A stretch of 45,879 nt of DNA, from assembly GCF_023896955.1 (NCBI RefSeq), contig NZ_JAMHIW010000026.1, positions 1-45,879 on the forward strand, given 5' to 3'. Shown one piece after another: positions 16,310 to 24,264 of the stretch. The DNA is from Micromonospora sp. RHAY321. GTDB taxonomy: Bacteria; Actinomycetota; Actinomycetes; Mycobacteriales; Micromonosporaceae. A program made the translations under genes and the position numbers. Position 1 is the first letter of the stretch. The number at the start of each line of letters is the position of its first letter. The notes under the pieces were generated by a model. That model was given only the letters and a program-made list of their open reading frames with translations. It ran no database searches and was not told the origin of the DNA.

Positions 16310-17386
16310 TCAGCTCCGCCCGCAGCGCCGGCAGGCTCCGCGGCGGCGCAGGTGGTACGCGTAGGTGGCGGCACCGAGCGCCACGCCCCACAACGGCCAG
16401 AGCAGCATCGGCGCCCCGGTCAGGCTGAACCCGCCGGTGAGCCGCCAGAACTCGGGGTTGGTGAGCAGGCCCAGTGTGGCGGCGGTCACCGCGATGGCGA
16501 CCAGCGTGGCCGGCACGACGGCCAGCTTCACCGGCACCCGGCGACCAGCGAGCCCGACCATCCAGCGTGGGAACCGCTCGCCCCACCGCTGCACCAGGCC
16601 GAGGGTGAGGATCGCGCCGACGGTGGCGAACGCGCCCAGCCCGAACCCGGCCCACACCAGCCCGGTGTCCTGCATCTCGGCCAGGAACTCCCGCGAGATG
16701 CCCAGCGGGATGCCGGCCGTCCAGGCGAACCGGGTCAGCGCGTACGTCAACGGGATGGCCGCGGCGATGCCGGCGGCCCACCGGCCCCAGCGCGCGGCGG
16801 CGGCCGGGGTGGTCCAGCCACGGTCGGTGCCGTCGCGGCCGCACCCGACGCAGGCCCCGGCGGTGCGGCGCTGCCAGGCGAGCACCGCCCCGGCCAGCAG
16901 CAGCCCGCCGACGAGCGCGGCGAACCGGGCGAACAGCGCCCAGGTGAAGATCTCGGCGTAGTCGACCGGCGGCCAGCCGAACGGCGCACCGATGATCAGC
17001 ATCGGCAGGTAGCCGAGGATGACCAGCACCCGGGCGTCCGGAACGACAACGGCGAGCACGAACGCCACGGTCCAGCCGTAGCCGGCGAGCAGCGTCCGCA
17101 GTGGGCCGGGTGGGCGTACGGCCGGGCGGCTCATGGCCAGGGCGGCCACCGCGGCGGTGAGCAGCACGCCGGCGAAGAGCGGGGTGGCCACCTCCACCGG
17201 CACCAGGCGGAGCAGGCTGACGTCGCCGCCGTGGGGGTCGTTCGGGCCGAACGGGTAGCCGGCGCCGGTGAGCGTGCCGAGCAGGGCGAGGACGCCCCAC
17301 AGGCCGAGCCAACCGGCGGCCAGTGGGGCGAGCCGGTCCGGCCAGCGGGAGTCGGCACGGGGTCGGGAGGCAGTGATCGTTGTCAT
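16310..17386 (-). CDS. membrane protein with two CxxC pairs
   Basis: A 358-residue protein with about eight hydrophobic segments (20-42, 66-86, 98-116, 120-134, 150-170, and three in the second half). It carries CVGC (C179, C182) in the central loop and CRRC (C352, C355) at the very C-terminus, which together could form one split zinc site or a redox pair. I do not recognise the family. The start is ATG 17386 with GAGAG close upstream. It lies 76 nt downstream of a two-component system on the same strand and may be read through from it. Confidence 0.75.
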   Translation of the reverse strand: MTTITASRPRADSRWPDRLAPLAAGWLGLWGVLALLGTLTGAGYPFGPNDPHGGDVSLLRLVPVEVATPLFAGVLLTAAVAALAMSRPAVRPPGPLRTLLAGYGWTVAFVLAVVVPDARVLVILGYLPMLIIGAPFGWPPVDYAEIFTWALFARFAALVGGLLLAGAVLAWQRRTAGACVGCGRDGTDRGWTTPAAAARWGRWAAGIAAAIPLTYALTRFAWTAGIPLGISREFLAEMQDTGLVWAGFGLGAFATVGAILTLGLVQRWGERFPRWMVGLAGRRVPVKLAVVPATLVAIAVTAATLGLLTNPEFWRLTGGFSLTGAPMLLWPLWGVALGAATYAYHLRRRGACRRCGRS

Positions 17387-17462
17387 GCTCTCAGCCTGGT
17401 CCGACAGCAGGTCGGTGCCCTCCCGGCCGGCGGTGAAGCCGCTCCCCCGGCGGAGGGACCGG

Positions 17463-18113
17463 TCAGCCGGACGGGGTGACGAAGCCAGACTCGTAGGCGG
17501 CGATGACCGCCTGGGTACGGTCGCGGACGCCCAGCTTGGCCAGCACGTTGCCGACGTGCGTCTTCACCGTCTCCACCCCGACCACCAGGTGCGCGGCGAT
17601 CTCCGGGTTGGACCGGCCGGTGGACATGAGGCGCAGCACCTCGGCCTCCCGCTCGGTGAGCCGTGCCCCGCGCAGCCGGTCGCCGCCGGCCGGCCCGTAC
17701 GCCCCGACCAGTTGGCGGATCGCGGCGGGGAAGAGCAGCGATTCCCCCGCCGCGACGACCCGGACGGCCTCCACCACCTCGGCGGGCCGGGCCCGCTTGA
17801 GCAGGAAGCCGGAGGCGCCGGCGCGCAACGCCTCGTAGACGTACTCGTCGTTGGCGAACGTGGTGACCACCAGCACCCGGGGCGGGTCGGCGGAGGTGGC
17901 CAGCAGGTGCCGGGTGGCCTGGATGCCGTCGATGCCGGGCATCCGCACGTCCATCAGCACCACGTCCGGCCGGTGCCGGGCGACCAGCGGCGGCACCTCG
18001 GCGCCGTCGGCGGCCTCGGCGAGCACGCGCAGGTCGGGTTGGGCGTCGATGATTGCCCGCAGCCCGATCCGGATCAGCTCGTCGTCGTCGACGATCAGCA
18101 CGCCGGTGGTCAT
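17463..18113 (-). CDS. NarL-family response regulator
   Basis: A 216-residue regulator. The receiver domain (1-120) has the acidic pocket VDDDE, the phospho-acceptor D55 in VVLMDVRMPG and the lysine in FLLKRA. The LuxR-type HTH (about 148-212) shows LTEREAEVLRLMSTGRSNPE and VETVKTHVGNVLAKLGV. Its ATG overlaps the stop of the kinase gene in ATGA, so translation is coupled. It pairs with the DesK-like kinase upstream. Targets are unknown, though the adjacent membrane-protein gene is a candidate. Confidence 0.95.
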   Translation of the reverse strand: MTTGVLIVDDDELIRIGLRAIIDAQPDLRVLAEAADGAEVPPLVARHRPDVVLMDVRMPGIDGIQATRHLLATSADPPRVLVVTTFANDEYVYEALRAGASGFLLKRARPAEVVEAVRVVAAGESLLFPAAIRQLVGAYGPAGGDRLRGARLTEREAEVLRLMSTGRSNPEIAAHLVVGVETVKTHVGNVLAKLGVRDRTQAVIAAYESGFVTPSG

Positions 18114-19354
18114 CGCGTCCCCTCGTACGGCAGGCGGGCCCGGATCAGCCACCGCTCGCCGTCCGGGCCCACGGTGAGCCTGCCGCCGAGCAGCAGCACC
18201 CGCTCGCGCATGCCGTCCAGGCCCCGACCACCACGACCGGGGTCGGCGCGGTCTGCCCGGCCCACCGCGTTGACCAGTTCCAGCTCCAGCGCGTCCGGGT
18301 GCAGGTCCAGGCGCAACGTCACGGGCCCGTGCCCGTACCGGGCGGCGTTGGTCAGCCCTTCCTGGACGATCCGGTAGCCCTCGCGGGAGACCGCCGCGGG
18401 CACCCGCGCCGGGTCGCCGGCGCGCTGCGCGTGCACCGTCAGCCCGGTCGCGCGGGCGTCGGTGACCAGCCGGTCCAGGTCGGCGAGAGTACGCTGCGGC
18501 GCCGCCCCGCTCCGGTCGCCGCCGGTCTCGCGGAGCAGCCCGAGTACGTGGTCGAGCTCGTCCATGGCGGTCCTCCCGGCGTTCTCGATGGCGGTGAGCG
18601 CCCGCCGGACGAACTCCGGGTCGGTGTCGAGCACCTCGCGGGCGGCGCCGGCCTGGAGGGTGGCCACGGTCAGCGCGTGGCCGACCGAGTCGTGCAGTTC
18701 CCGGGCCAGGCGGTTGCGTTCGGCGAGCCGGGTGGCCCGCGCCTCCAGGGCGGCGATCCGCTCCGCCTGCGCGGGGCCGAGCAGCACCGGCGCCATCGAC
18801 CCGGCGAGCGCGCCGAGCGCCGCGACGGCGTAGCCGAGGCCGACCAGCAGGGCCACCCCGGTCAGCGTCAACCAGCCGCTGTCCCGCCCGTGGAGCGGCC
18901 CGAACCGTTCCCGGCTGGTCAGCTCGTCGCCGACGCCGAACTGCTGGGCGATGAAGGCCAGCGCCATCGGCAGGGCGCTGAACAGCGCGACCATCACCAG
19001 AGCCCCGACGACGAGGTGGGTGGTGATCCAGAGCGCGCTGCGCAGGCGGGTTTCCCGGTCGCCGCGGTGCCCCGCTGCGGGCTCAGGCAGGTCGACGCCG
19101 AGCAACGCCCGCACGGCGGCGATCTCCAGTGCCCGGCTGCCGTCCAGCAGCAGCGGCACCACGGCGATCAGCGCCGCGATCACCAGCAGGGCGTACACCA
19201 GTGGGCGGGGGATCTCCGCGTCGCCGAGCAGTTGGGCGAAGGTCACCGCGAGGAGCCCGTACGGCAGCGCCAGCACCCCGCCCAGCAGCAGGAACACGCC
19301 GCGCCGCCAGGTGCTGCCGGCGACCAGCGGAGCCAGTGCCGCTCGGAGGGTCAT
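18110..19354 (-). CDS. DesK-type sensor histidine kinase
   Basis: A 414-residue kinase. Four or five membrane segments occupy about residues 18-190 with little extracellular sequence, so it probably senses the membrane or an intramembrane signal. The HisKA_3 dimerisation domain has the phospho-acceptor H221 (RELHDSVGHALTV). The C-terminal ATPase domain includes the G box DPGRGGRGLDGMRERV; a typical asparagine-rich N box is weakly conserved (EGLTNAARYG). The start is ATG 19354, with CAGAAT 6 nt upstream as a possible leaderless promoter. It forms an operon with the response regulator. Confidence 0.92.
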   Translation of the reverse strand: MTLRAALAPLVAGSTWRRGVFLLLGGVLALPYGLLAVTFAQLLGDAEIPRPLVYALLVIAALIAVVPLLLDGSRALEIAAVRALLGVDLPEPAAGHRGDRETRLRSALWITTHLVVGALVMVALFSALPMALAFIAQQFGVGDELTSRERFGPLHGRDSGWLTLTGVALLVGLGYAVAALGALAGSMAPVLLGPAQAERIAALEARATRLAERNRLARELHDSVGHALTVATLQAGAAREVLDTDPEFVRRALTAIENAGRTAMDELDHVLGLLRETGGDRSGAAPQRTLADLDRLVTDARATGLTVHAQRAGDPARVPAAVSREGYRIVQEGLTNAARYGHGPVTLRLDLHPDALELELVNAVGRADRADPGRGGRGLDGMRERVLLLGGRLTVGPDGERWLIRARLPYEGTR

Positions 19355-19373
19355 CACGCCATTCTGCGGCCGA

Positions 19374-19406
19374 CTCCCCGGGGTGCGACTCCCCCGCACC
19401 GGGGAG
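19374..19406 (-). terminator. hairpin after hemerythrin gene
   Basis: CTCCCCGGGGTGCG pairs with CGCACCGGGGAG (12 bp with a two-base bulge, 7-nt loop), beginning 3 nt past the hemerythrin stop. It separates this operon from the kinase promoter. Confidence 0.55.
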
Positions 19407-19409
19407 ATC

Positions 19410-19916
19410 TCAGCGGTGGTCGGCCACGTACGACTGCGGGTCCTTGTCGCGGAACGGCAGGTTGCGCCCGTTCTTGTGCTCGCCGTAGAAGGTCAGCCAG
19501 CGGTGGCCCAGTTCGGCGCGCAGTTCGGTGCCGGCGTGCCGGCGGAAGTCGGGCAGCGCCTCGTCCTCCTCCTCGGCCAGGTGCTCGCTGTTCTCGCGGC
19601 GGGCCGTGCCGACCGCCTCCCACCAGCGATCGGAGCCGACCGGGTGCAGCTTGGACTCGGCGATGGCGTCGCGGATCTTGTTGTGGTCGCCGATCGCGTC
19701 GGCGGTCTCGTCCTCACCGTCGTCGCCGTGCTTGACCAGGTGCGGGTAGAGGATCGCCTCCTCCGCCTCGGCGTGGATGTCCAGGTGCAGGGCGAGCGCC
19801 TCCCAGATGGCTAGCAGCTCCTGCTCGTCGCGGGCGTCGTCGAGGCGGGCGAAGCCACGCCGGAACGCGGCGTGGTCGTCCAGGATCAGTGCGGTGATGT
19901 CGTCCACTGTGCTCAC
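19410..19916 (-). CDS. hemerythrin-like HHE domain protein
   Basis: A 168-residue protein with one hemerythrin/HHE helical bundle. Candidate di-iron ligands are H15, H44, H48 and E52 (HLDIHAEAEE), H59, H78 and H112/E116 (EHLAEEEDE). Such proteins bind oxygen, nitric oxide or peroxide, or sense redox state. The start is GTG 19916, which overlaps the aldo/keto reductase stop as GTGA, so the two are translationally coupled. GGGA precedes the start. Functional linkage to the reductase, for example in oxidative or carbonyl stress, is an inference. Confidence 0.88.
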   Translation of the reverse strand: MSTVDDITALILDDHAAFRRGFARLDDARDEQELLAIWEALALHLDIHAEAEEAILYPHLVKHGDDGEDETADAIGDHNKIRDAIAESKLHPVGSDRWWEAVGTARRENSEHLAEEEDEALPDFRRHAGTELRAELGHRWLTFYGEHKNGRNLPFRDKDPQSYVADHR

Positions 19917-20893
19917 TTTCCCGTCGGCCCGGCGAACCGGGCGCGCAGCATTCGGGGCATCGCGGCGAGGCCGGTGACCGGGCGGAACCGTTTGGCGGCC
20001 TCGGCGAGCGCGGCGTGTTCGTCGTCGGCGAGGTCGATGTCGGCGGCGGCCGCGTTGCGTTCCATCTGCTCCACGCCGGACGCGCCGGGGATGGCCAGCA
20101 CGTTCGGGTGGCGCAGCAGGTAGGCCAGTGCGATCTGGCTGGGGGTGGCGTCGTGGGCGTCGGCGACCTGGCGCAGCGTGTCGATCAGGTTGGCGCCCCG
20201 CTCCAGGTTCTCGGGCAGGAAGTACGGGTTGGCCCGCCGGACGGCGCCGGTGGGCGGGTTCTTCGCGTCGTAGCGGCCGGAGAGGAAGCCCTGTGCCAGC
20301 GGGCTGTACGCGATGACGACGCGGCCGGCCTGCCGCGCGTACGGCAGCAGGTCCTGCTCGGGTGCCCGGTCCAGCATGCTGTAGCGCACCTGGTTGGTGA
20401 GCACCCGCCGGCCGAGCGCCGCCTCGGCGACCTGCCAGCGGTGCAGCCCGTAGTTGCTCACGCCGACCTCGCCGACCAGCCCGACGTCCTGCAACGCCCG
20501 CATGCCGCGCATCGTGCTGTGGTCGGCGACCAGCGGGTGGGGCTGGTGCACCTGGTAGAGGTCGAGGCTGGTGACGCCGAGTCGGGCCGCCGAGGCGACC
20601 GCCCGCTGCTGCACCACGGCGGCCACCGGCAGCACCGGGAAGATCTTGCTGGCGACCACGACCTTGTGCCGGTCCTCGCCGAGCGCGGCACCGAGGATCC
20701 GCTCGCTGCGCCCGAAGCCGTAGACCTCGGCGGTGTCGAAGACGGTCACGCCCAGCTCGACGGCCCGGCGGACGATCTGCGTCGCACGCTGCTCGAAGTC
20801 CGGGCCGTAACCCCACTCGCGGGAGCCGAACTGCCAGGTGCCCAACCCGATCTTGGACAGCGGTTTGGGGGTGTCGAGCGCGATGAGACGCAT
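19913..20893 (-). CDS. aldo/keto reductase
   Basis: A 326-residue NAD(P)H-dependent oxidoreductase with the full catalytic tetrad: Asp and Tyr in FDTAEVYG, Lys in VVVASK and His in YQVHQPH. The cofactor-binding end has AIPGASGVEQMERNAAAADI. These enzymes reduce aldehydes and ketones; the substrate is not predictable. The start is ATG 20893 because TAGTTT lies 7 nt upstream and MRLIALDTPKPLSKIGLGTW fits family N-termini. It is followed with overlap by the hemerythrin gene and is divergent from a second, unrelated aldo/keto reductase. Confidence 0.92.
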   Translation of the reverse strand: MRLIALDTPKPLSKIGLGTWQFGSREWGYGPDFEQRATQIVRRAVELGVTVFDTAEVYGFGRSERILGAALGEDRHKVVVASKIFPVLPVAAVVQQRAVASAARLGVTSLDLYQVHQPHPLVADHSTMRGMRALQDVGLVGEVGVSNYGLHRWQVAEAALGRRVLTNQVRYSMLDRAPEQDLLPYARQAGRVVIAYSPLAQGFLSGRYDAKNPPTGAVRRANPYFLPENLERGANLIDTLRQVADAHDATPSQIALAYLLRHPNVLAIPGASGVEQMERNAAAADIDLADDEHAALAEAAKRFRPVTGLAAMPRMLRARFAGPTGK

Positions 20894-20900
20894 GGTCTCG

Positions 20901-20906
20901 AAACTA
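20901..20906 (-). promoter_or_regulatory. -10 hexamer of aldo/keto reductase-hemerythrin operon
   Basis: TAGTTT with 7 nt to the ATG at 20893 and no ribosome site. Confidence 0.5.
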
Positions 20907-20956
20907 CCCTGTTGTCCGGGTTCACACGCCCGATCCCGCCTACGTCGGGCCGGAGC

Positions 20957-20962
20957 TAGGCT
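20957..20962 (+). promoter_or_regulatory. -10 hexamer of YghZ-like reductase, leaderless start
   Basis: TAGGCT with 7 nt to GTG 20970. This favours GTG 20970 over the ATG at 20964. Confidence 0.5.
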
Positions 20963-20969
20963 CATGATC

Positions 20970-21959
20970 GTGACCTATCTCGCCGCGGATGACCGCTACG
21001 ACACCATGACCTACCGGCGCAGCGGACGCAGTGGCCTGCGGCTGCCCGCCGTCTCCCTTGGCCTGTGGCACAACTTCGGCCCCGACCGTCCGTTCGAACG
21101 GCAGCGCGACATCGTCCGCCGCGCCTTCGACCTGGGCGTCACCCACTTCGACCTGGCCAACAACTACGGTCCCCCGCCCGGCGCGGCGGAGGAGAACTTC
21201 GGCCGGCTGCTCGCCACCGACCTCAGGCCCTACCGCGACGAGCTGGTCATCTCCAGCAAGGCCGGCTACCTGATGTGGCCCGGCCCGTACGGCGAGTGGG
21301 GCTCGCGCAAGTACCTGATCTCGTCCCTGGACCAGTCCCTGAGCCGGATGGGGCTGGACTACGTCGACATCTTCTACTCGCACCGGTTCGACCCGGACAC
21401 TCCGCTGGAGGAGACGATGGGCGCGCTGGACGCGATCGTCCGCTCCGGCAAGGCGCAGTACGTGGGCATCTCGAACTACAACTCCGAGCAGACCGCCCGC
21501 GCCGCCGCGATCCTGCGCGACCTCGGCACGCCGCTGCTGATCAACCAGCCGTCGTACTCGATGCTCAACCGGTGGACCGAGGCCGACGGTCTGCTGGACA
21601 CGCTGGAGGAGGTCGGCGCCGGCTGCATCGCCTACAGCCCGCTGGCACAGGGCCTGCTGACCGACCGCTACCTGGGCGGCATCCCCGCCGACTCGCGGGT
21701 GCGCACCAGTGTCTTCCTCAACGAGAGCGACCTCAGCGAGGAGAAGATGGCCACCATCCGGGGGCTCGGCGCGGTCGCCGAGGGCCGCGGCCAGTCGCTG
21801 GCCCAGCTCGCACTGGCGTGGGCGCTGCGTGACCCGCGGATGACCAGCCTGATCATCGGCGCGAGCAGCGTCGAGCAGCTGGAGACGAACATCGCCGCGC
21901 TGGACAACCTCGACCTCACCGCCGAGGAGCTGGCCGAGATCGACCGGCACCTGGGCTGA
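20970..21959 (+). CDS. YghZ-like aldo/keto reductase
   Basis: A 329-residue aldo/keto reductase of the YghZ/potassium-channel-beta-like branch, which in E. coli reduces L-glyceraldehyde 3-phosphate and methylglyoxal. Catalytic residues are visible in FDLANNYGPPPG (Asp, Tyr), VISSKAGY (Lys) and IFYSHRFD (His). The branch-specific MWPGPYGEWGSRKYL loop is present, and IIGASSVEQLETNIAAL closes the cofactor site. GTG 20970 gives the usual N-terminus (TYLAADDRYDTMTYRR) and follows a -10 hexamer by 7 nt; ATG 20964 is the alternative with GGAG upstream. It probably detoxifies reactive aldehydes. Confidence 0.9.
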   Translation: MTYLAADDRYDTMTYRRSGRSGLRLPAVSLGLWHNFGPDRPFERQRDIVRRAFDLGVTHFDLANNYGPPPGAAEENFGRLLATDLRPYRDELVISSKAGYLMWPGPYGEWGSRKYLISSLDQSLSRMGLDYVDIFYSHRFDPDTPLEETMGALDAIVRSGKAQYVGISNYNSEQTARAAAILRDLGTPLLINQPSYSMLNRWTEADGLLDTLEEVGAGCIAYSPLAQGLLTDRYLGGIPADSRVRTSVFLNESDLSEEKMATIRGLGAVAEGRGQSLAQLALAWALRDPRMTSLIIGASSVEQLETNIAALDNLDLTAEELAEIDRHLG

Positions 21960-21983
21960 GCGCCGCCGGGCCGGCGGGCCGGG

Positions 21984-22907
21984 TCACCAGATCCGGCGCC
22001 GTCCGGCCCGGTGGTTGCGCACCTCGCAGGCCCGGCCGACCGGGGGGCCGTCGCTGCGCCGCCGCCGGCTCGCACCGATCAGCAGCGCGACGACCAGCAC
22101 GGTGGCGGCACCGGCCAGCACCGGCCACCGGCCGGCGAGGTCGGTCACCGACGCCACGGGCACGCCCGGCTCGGCCGCCGCCGCCACCGCCGGCTCGGTC
22201 GCCGCCGGGCGGCTCGCGGTGGTACGCGGCACAGCGCTCTTCGTCGCGGCGGCCCGCTTCGGGGTGCCCGTCGCCGTGCCGCCGCGAGCCGAGCGGAACA
22301 CCACGTCGGAGCAGGAGTAGTAGGTGTCCGGGGTGTTGGAGTTCTGCCAGATCGTGTAGATCAGATGGTGGCCGTCCCGGCCCCCCGGCAGCCGGCCCGG
22401 CAGTTGGTACGCCCCGGCCCGTACCGGCGGGTCGGTCAGCGTCAGGAACGGGCGGGCTTCCAGAGCGGCCCAGGTCAGGGGTTTCCGGGGGTCGTAGCCG
22501 GGCCGGGTGACGTAGAGCCGGAAGGTGCCCCGGTGCTCGATGGTGGTCCGGTAGCGGAAGGTGAACCGGGCACCGGCGGTCAGTTCGGTGGCCGGCCAGT
22601 CGGTCCGGGGCAGGTCCAGTCCTCGGTACGCGGAGAGCCCGCCGCTGCACAGCTCGCCGTCCGGGATCTTCTCCCGGTCCCGGCCGTTGATCGCGGCGAC
22701 CCGGACGTTGTCCCACTCGCGGACCGCCGCACCCGCCTCGACGGCCGCCCGGCAGGCGCTGGTGGCCGCGTACCGGCCCTCGGGTCCGCAGGCCGCCGCC
22801 CGGCTGACCGGGTCGGTCGGGGCGCCGTGCGCGGTGGCGGGCGTGGCGGCCAGCGGCACGGTCGCCACGGCGACCAGCACGGCGGCGAGCACTCGGCGCA
22901 CGGTCAT
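21984..22907 (-). CDS. membrane-anchored AA10 lytic polysaccharide monooxygenase
   Basis: A 307-residue secreted copper enzyme. The signal peptide (1-26) ends TPATA and leaves His27 as mature residue 1. With H125 (TTIEHRGTF) this forms the copper histidine brace. The AA10 core (27-205) ends in the family signature WQNSNTPDTYYSCSDVVF. A Pro/Ala/Thr linker (206-260), a membrane segment (262-279) and a basic tail (RRRR) follow. There is no carbohydrate-binding module, and no sortase LPxTG precedes the membrane segment. AA10 enzymes oxidatively cleave chitin or cellulose; the substrate is not certain. The ATG has a strong GGGAGGT site. Anchoring is unusual because most AA10 proteins are released. 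Confidence 0.9.
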   Translation of the reverse strand: MTVRRVLAAVLVAVATVPLAATPATAHGAPTDPVSRAAACGPEGRYAATSACRAAVEAGAAVREWDNVRVAAINGRDREKIPDGELCSGGLSAYRGLDLPRTDWPATELTAGARFTFRYRTTIEHRGTFRLYVTRPGYDPRKPLTWAALEARPFLTLTDPPVRAGAYQLPGRLPGGRDGHHLIYTIWQNSNTPDTYYSCSDVVFRSARGGTATGTPKRAAATKSAVPRTTASRPAATEPAVAAAAEPGVPVASVTDLAGRWPVLAGAATVLVVALLIGASRRRRSDGPPVGRACEVRNHRAGRRRIW

Positions 22908-23047
22908 GGATTGACCTCCCGCGCAGTGGTACGGGCGCGGGGCGGCAAAGGTTCGACGTCGAGGGGGCCGGGAATCGCGGACCCGGGCCCGGCGTTCCGA
23001 CAGGCGGTACGGGATCGACACCAGATCCCCAGGCCGAGGAGGCAGAC

Positions 23048-23170
23048 ATGAAGGTACGCACCTCGTTGCGAGCGCTGAAGCAGAAGCCCGGTTCGGTGGT
23101 CGTCCGCCGACACGGCCGGGTCCTCGTGGTGAACCGCGCGAACCCGCAGTGGAAGAGCCGTCAGGGCTGA
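23048..23170 (+). CDS. rpmJ: ribosomal protein L36, zinc-independent type B
   Basis: A 40-residue basic protein beginning MKVRTSLRALKQKPGSVVVR and ending ANPQWKSRQG, matching the type B (C-minus) paralogue of bL36. It lacks all cysteines, whereas the zinc-binding form has the C-x2-C-x12-C-x4-H ribbon. Such paralogues replace the zinc form in the ribosome under zinc limitation. GAGGAGG lies 5 nt before the ATG and a strong terminator follows. I see no AT-rich Zur-like palindrome upstream, so zinc control is not evident from the sequence. The gene is divergent from the LPMO gene. Confidence 0.93.
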   Translation: MKVRTSLRALKQKPGSVVVRRHGRVLVVNRANPQWKSRQG

Positions 23171-23200
23171 TCGAGCCCCTACCGGACACACAGTCGACGA

Positions 23201-23235
23201 ACGCCCTGGCCGGACATCTCCGGCCGGGGCGTTTT
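23201..23235 (+). terminator. rho-independent terminator after rpmJ
   Basis: ACGCCCTGGCCGGA pairs with TCCGGCCGGGGCGT around CATC with one internal mismatch, and a TTTT run follows. It begins 31 nt after the rpmJ stop. Confidence 0.85.
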
Positions 23236-23317
23236 CGTGTGCCCGGCGCCTCGGGCTGTCAGAGGCACCCCGTCATCCTGGTCCCGAGAGGGCCAGCCAC
23301 CGCGGCGCGAACCGACC

Positions 23318-23323
23318 TACCGT
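23318..23323 (+). promoter_or_regulatory. -10 hexamer of XRE regulator, leaderless start
   Basis: TACCGT with 7 nt to GTG 23331. Confidence 0.5.
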
Positions 23324-23330
23324 GGGTGAC

Positions 23331-24212
23331 GTGGATGGCGACAACCCGCTCGGGGAGTTCCTGCGTGCTCGACGGGAACTGGTCCGCCCCGAGGACGTCG
23401 GTATCGGCGCCGGCACGGGCCTGCGGCGGGTCCGCGGCCTGCGCCGCGAGGAGGTCGCCCTGCTCGCCGGCATCAGCGCGGACTACTACCTCCGGCTGGA
23501 GCAGGGCCGGGACCGCAACCCCTCCGTGCAGGTCCTGGAGGCGCTCGCCCGCGTTCTGCGGCTCGATCGCGACGCGACCGCCCACCTGATCCGGCTGGCC
23601 CAGGGGCAGGGTTCCCGCCGATCCACCAGGGCGGCCCGCGCCCGCACGGCCCCGCCCGTCCGGGTGCCGCTGAGCATCCGGCAGCTCATCGACGGATGGG
23701 CCGGCAACCCGGCGTACGTGCAGACCCGGTTCTTCGACGTGGTCGCCGTCAACACCCTGGCGGCGGCGCTGTCACCGAACTACGCGCCCGGCGTGAACCT
23801 GCTGGAGTCGGTCTTCCTCGACCCGGCGGAGCGGGCTCTTCGCCGGGACTGGGACGACACCACCGAGGAGGGGGTCGCCATCCTGCGCGCCCACACCGGC
23901 CCCGAGGTCGACGACCCGCGGCTGGTGGAGCTGGTCGGGGAGCTGTCGGTGCGCAGTGAGCGGTTCCGACGGCTGTGGGCACGCCATGACGTGCACCCGC
24001 AGCGGGGCCATGTGGTGCGGTTGACCCACCCACAGGTCGGCGACATCGACCTTCAGTCGAACAAGCTCGCCATCGGCGGCACCGACGGCCTGATCATGGT
24101 CGTCTTCCACGCCGAACCCGGCAGCCGCAGCGCCGAGCTGCTCGGCATCCTGGGTAGCCTCACCGCCGCCACCCGGCCGGCCCCGCAGGAGGACCCCCGC
24201 TCGACCGGTTGA
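23331..24212 (+). CDS. XRE-family regulator with MmyB-type ligand domain
   Basis: A 293-residue regulator. Residues about 10-75 are an HTH_31/XRE domain (GLRRVRGLRREEVALLAGIS then YYLRLEQGRDRNPS). The C-terminal about 180 residues form the MmyB-like PAS-type ligand domain (YVQTRFFDVVAVNTLAAALS, then WARHDV, then GLIMVVFHAEPGS), which in this family binds fatty-acid-like ligands. GTG 23331 is chosen because it lies 7 nt after TACCGT; GTG 23322 is in frame but overlaps the hexamer. In many genomes such regulators control a neighbouring short-chain dehydrogenase, but none is adjacent here. Confidence 0.9.
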   Translation: MDGDNPLGEFLRARRELVRPEDVGIGAGTGLRRVRGLRREEVALLAGISADYYLRLEQGRDRNPSVQVLEALARVLRLDRDATAHLIRLAQGQGSRRSTRAARARTAPPVRVPLSIRQLIDGWAGNPAYVQTRFFDVVAVNTLAAALSPNYAPGVNLLESVFLDPAERALRRDWDDTTEEGVAILRAHTGPEVDDPRLVELVGELSVRSERFRRLWARHDVHPQRGHVVRLTHPQVGDIDLQSNKLAIGGTDGLIMVVFHAEPGSRSAELLGILGSLTAATRPAPQEDPRSTG

Positions 24213-24264
24213 CGCTTTCCGCCCTGTCGTCCCGCCTGCCCGCTTCCGCACGCCGGCCGAGCGG

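Noticed and set aside
14525..17479. 984-codon plus-strand open frame opposite the MoxR-VWA genes
   Set aside because: Low-complexity shadow across three well-supported minus-strand genes.
22908..23047. Zur operator upstream of rpmJ
   Set aside because: I looked for a TGAAAATGATTTTCA-like dyad and found none by eye.
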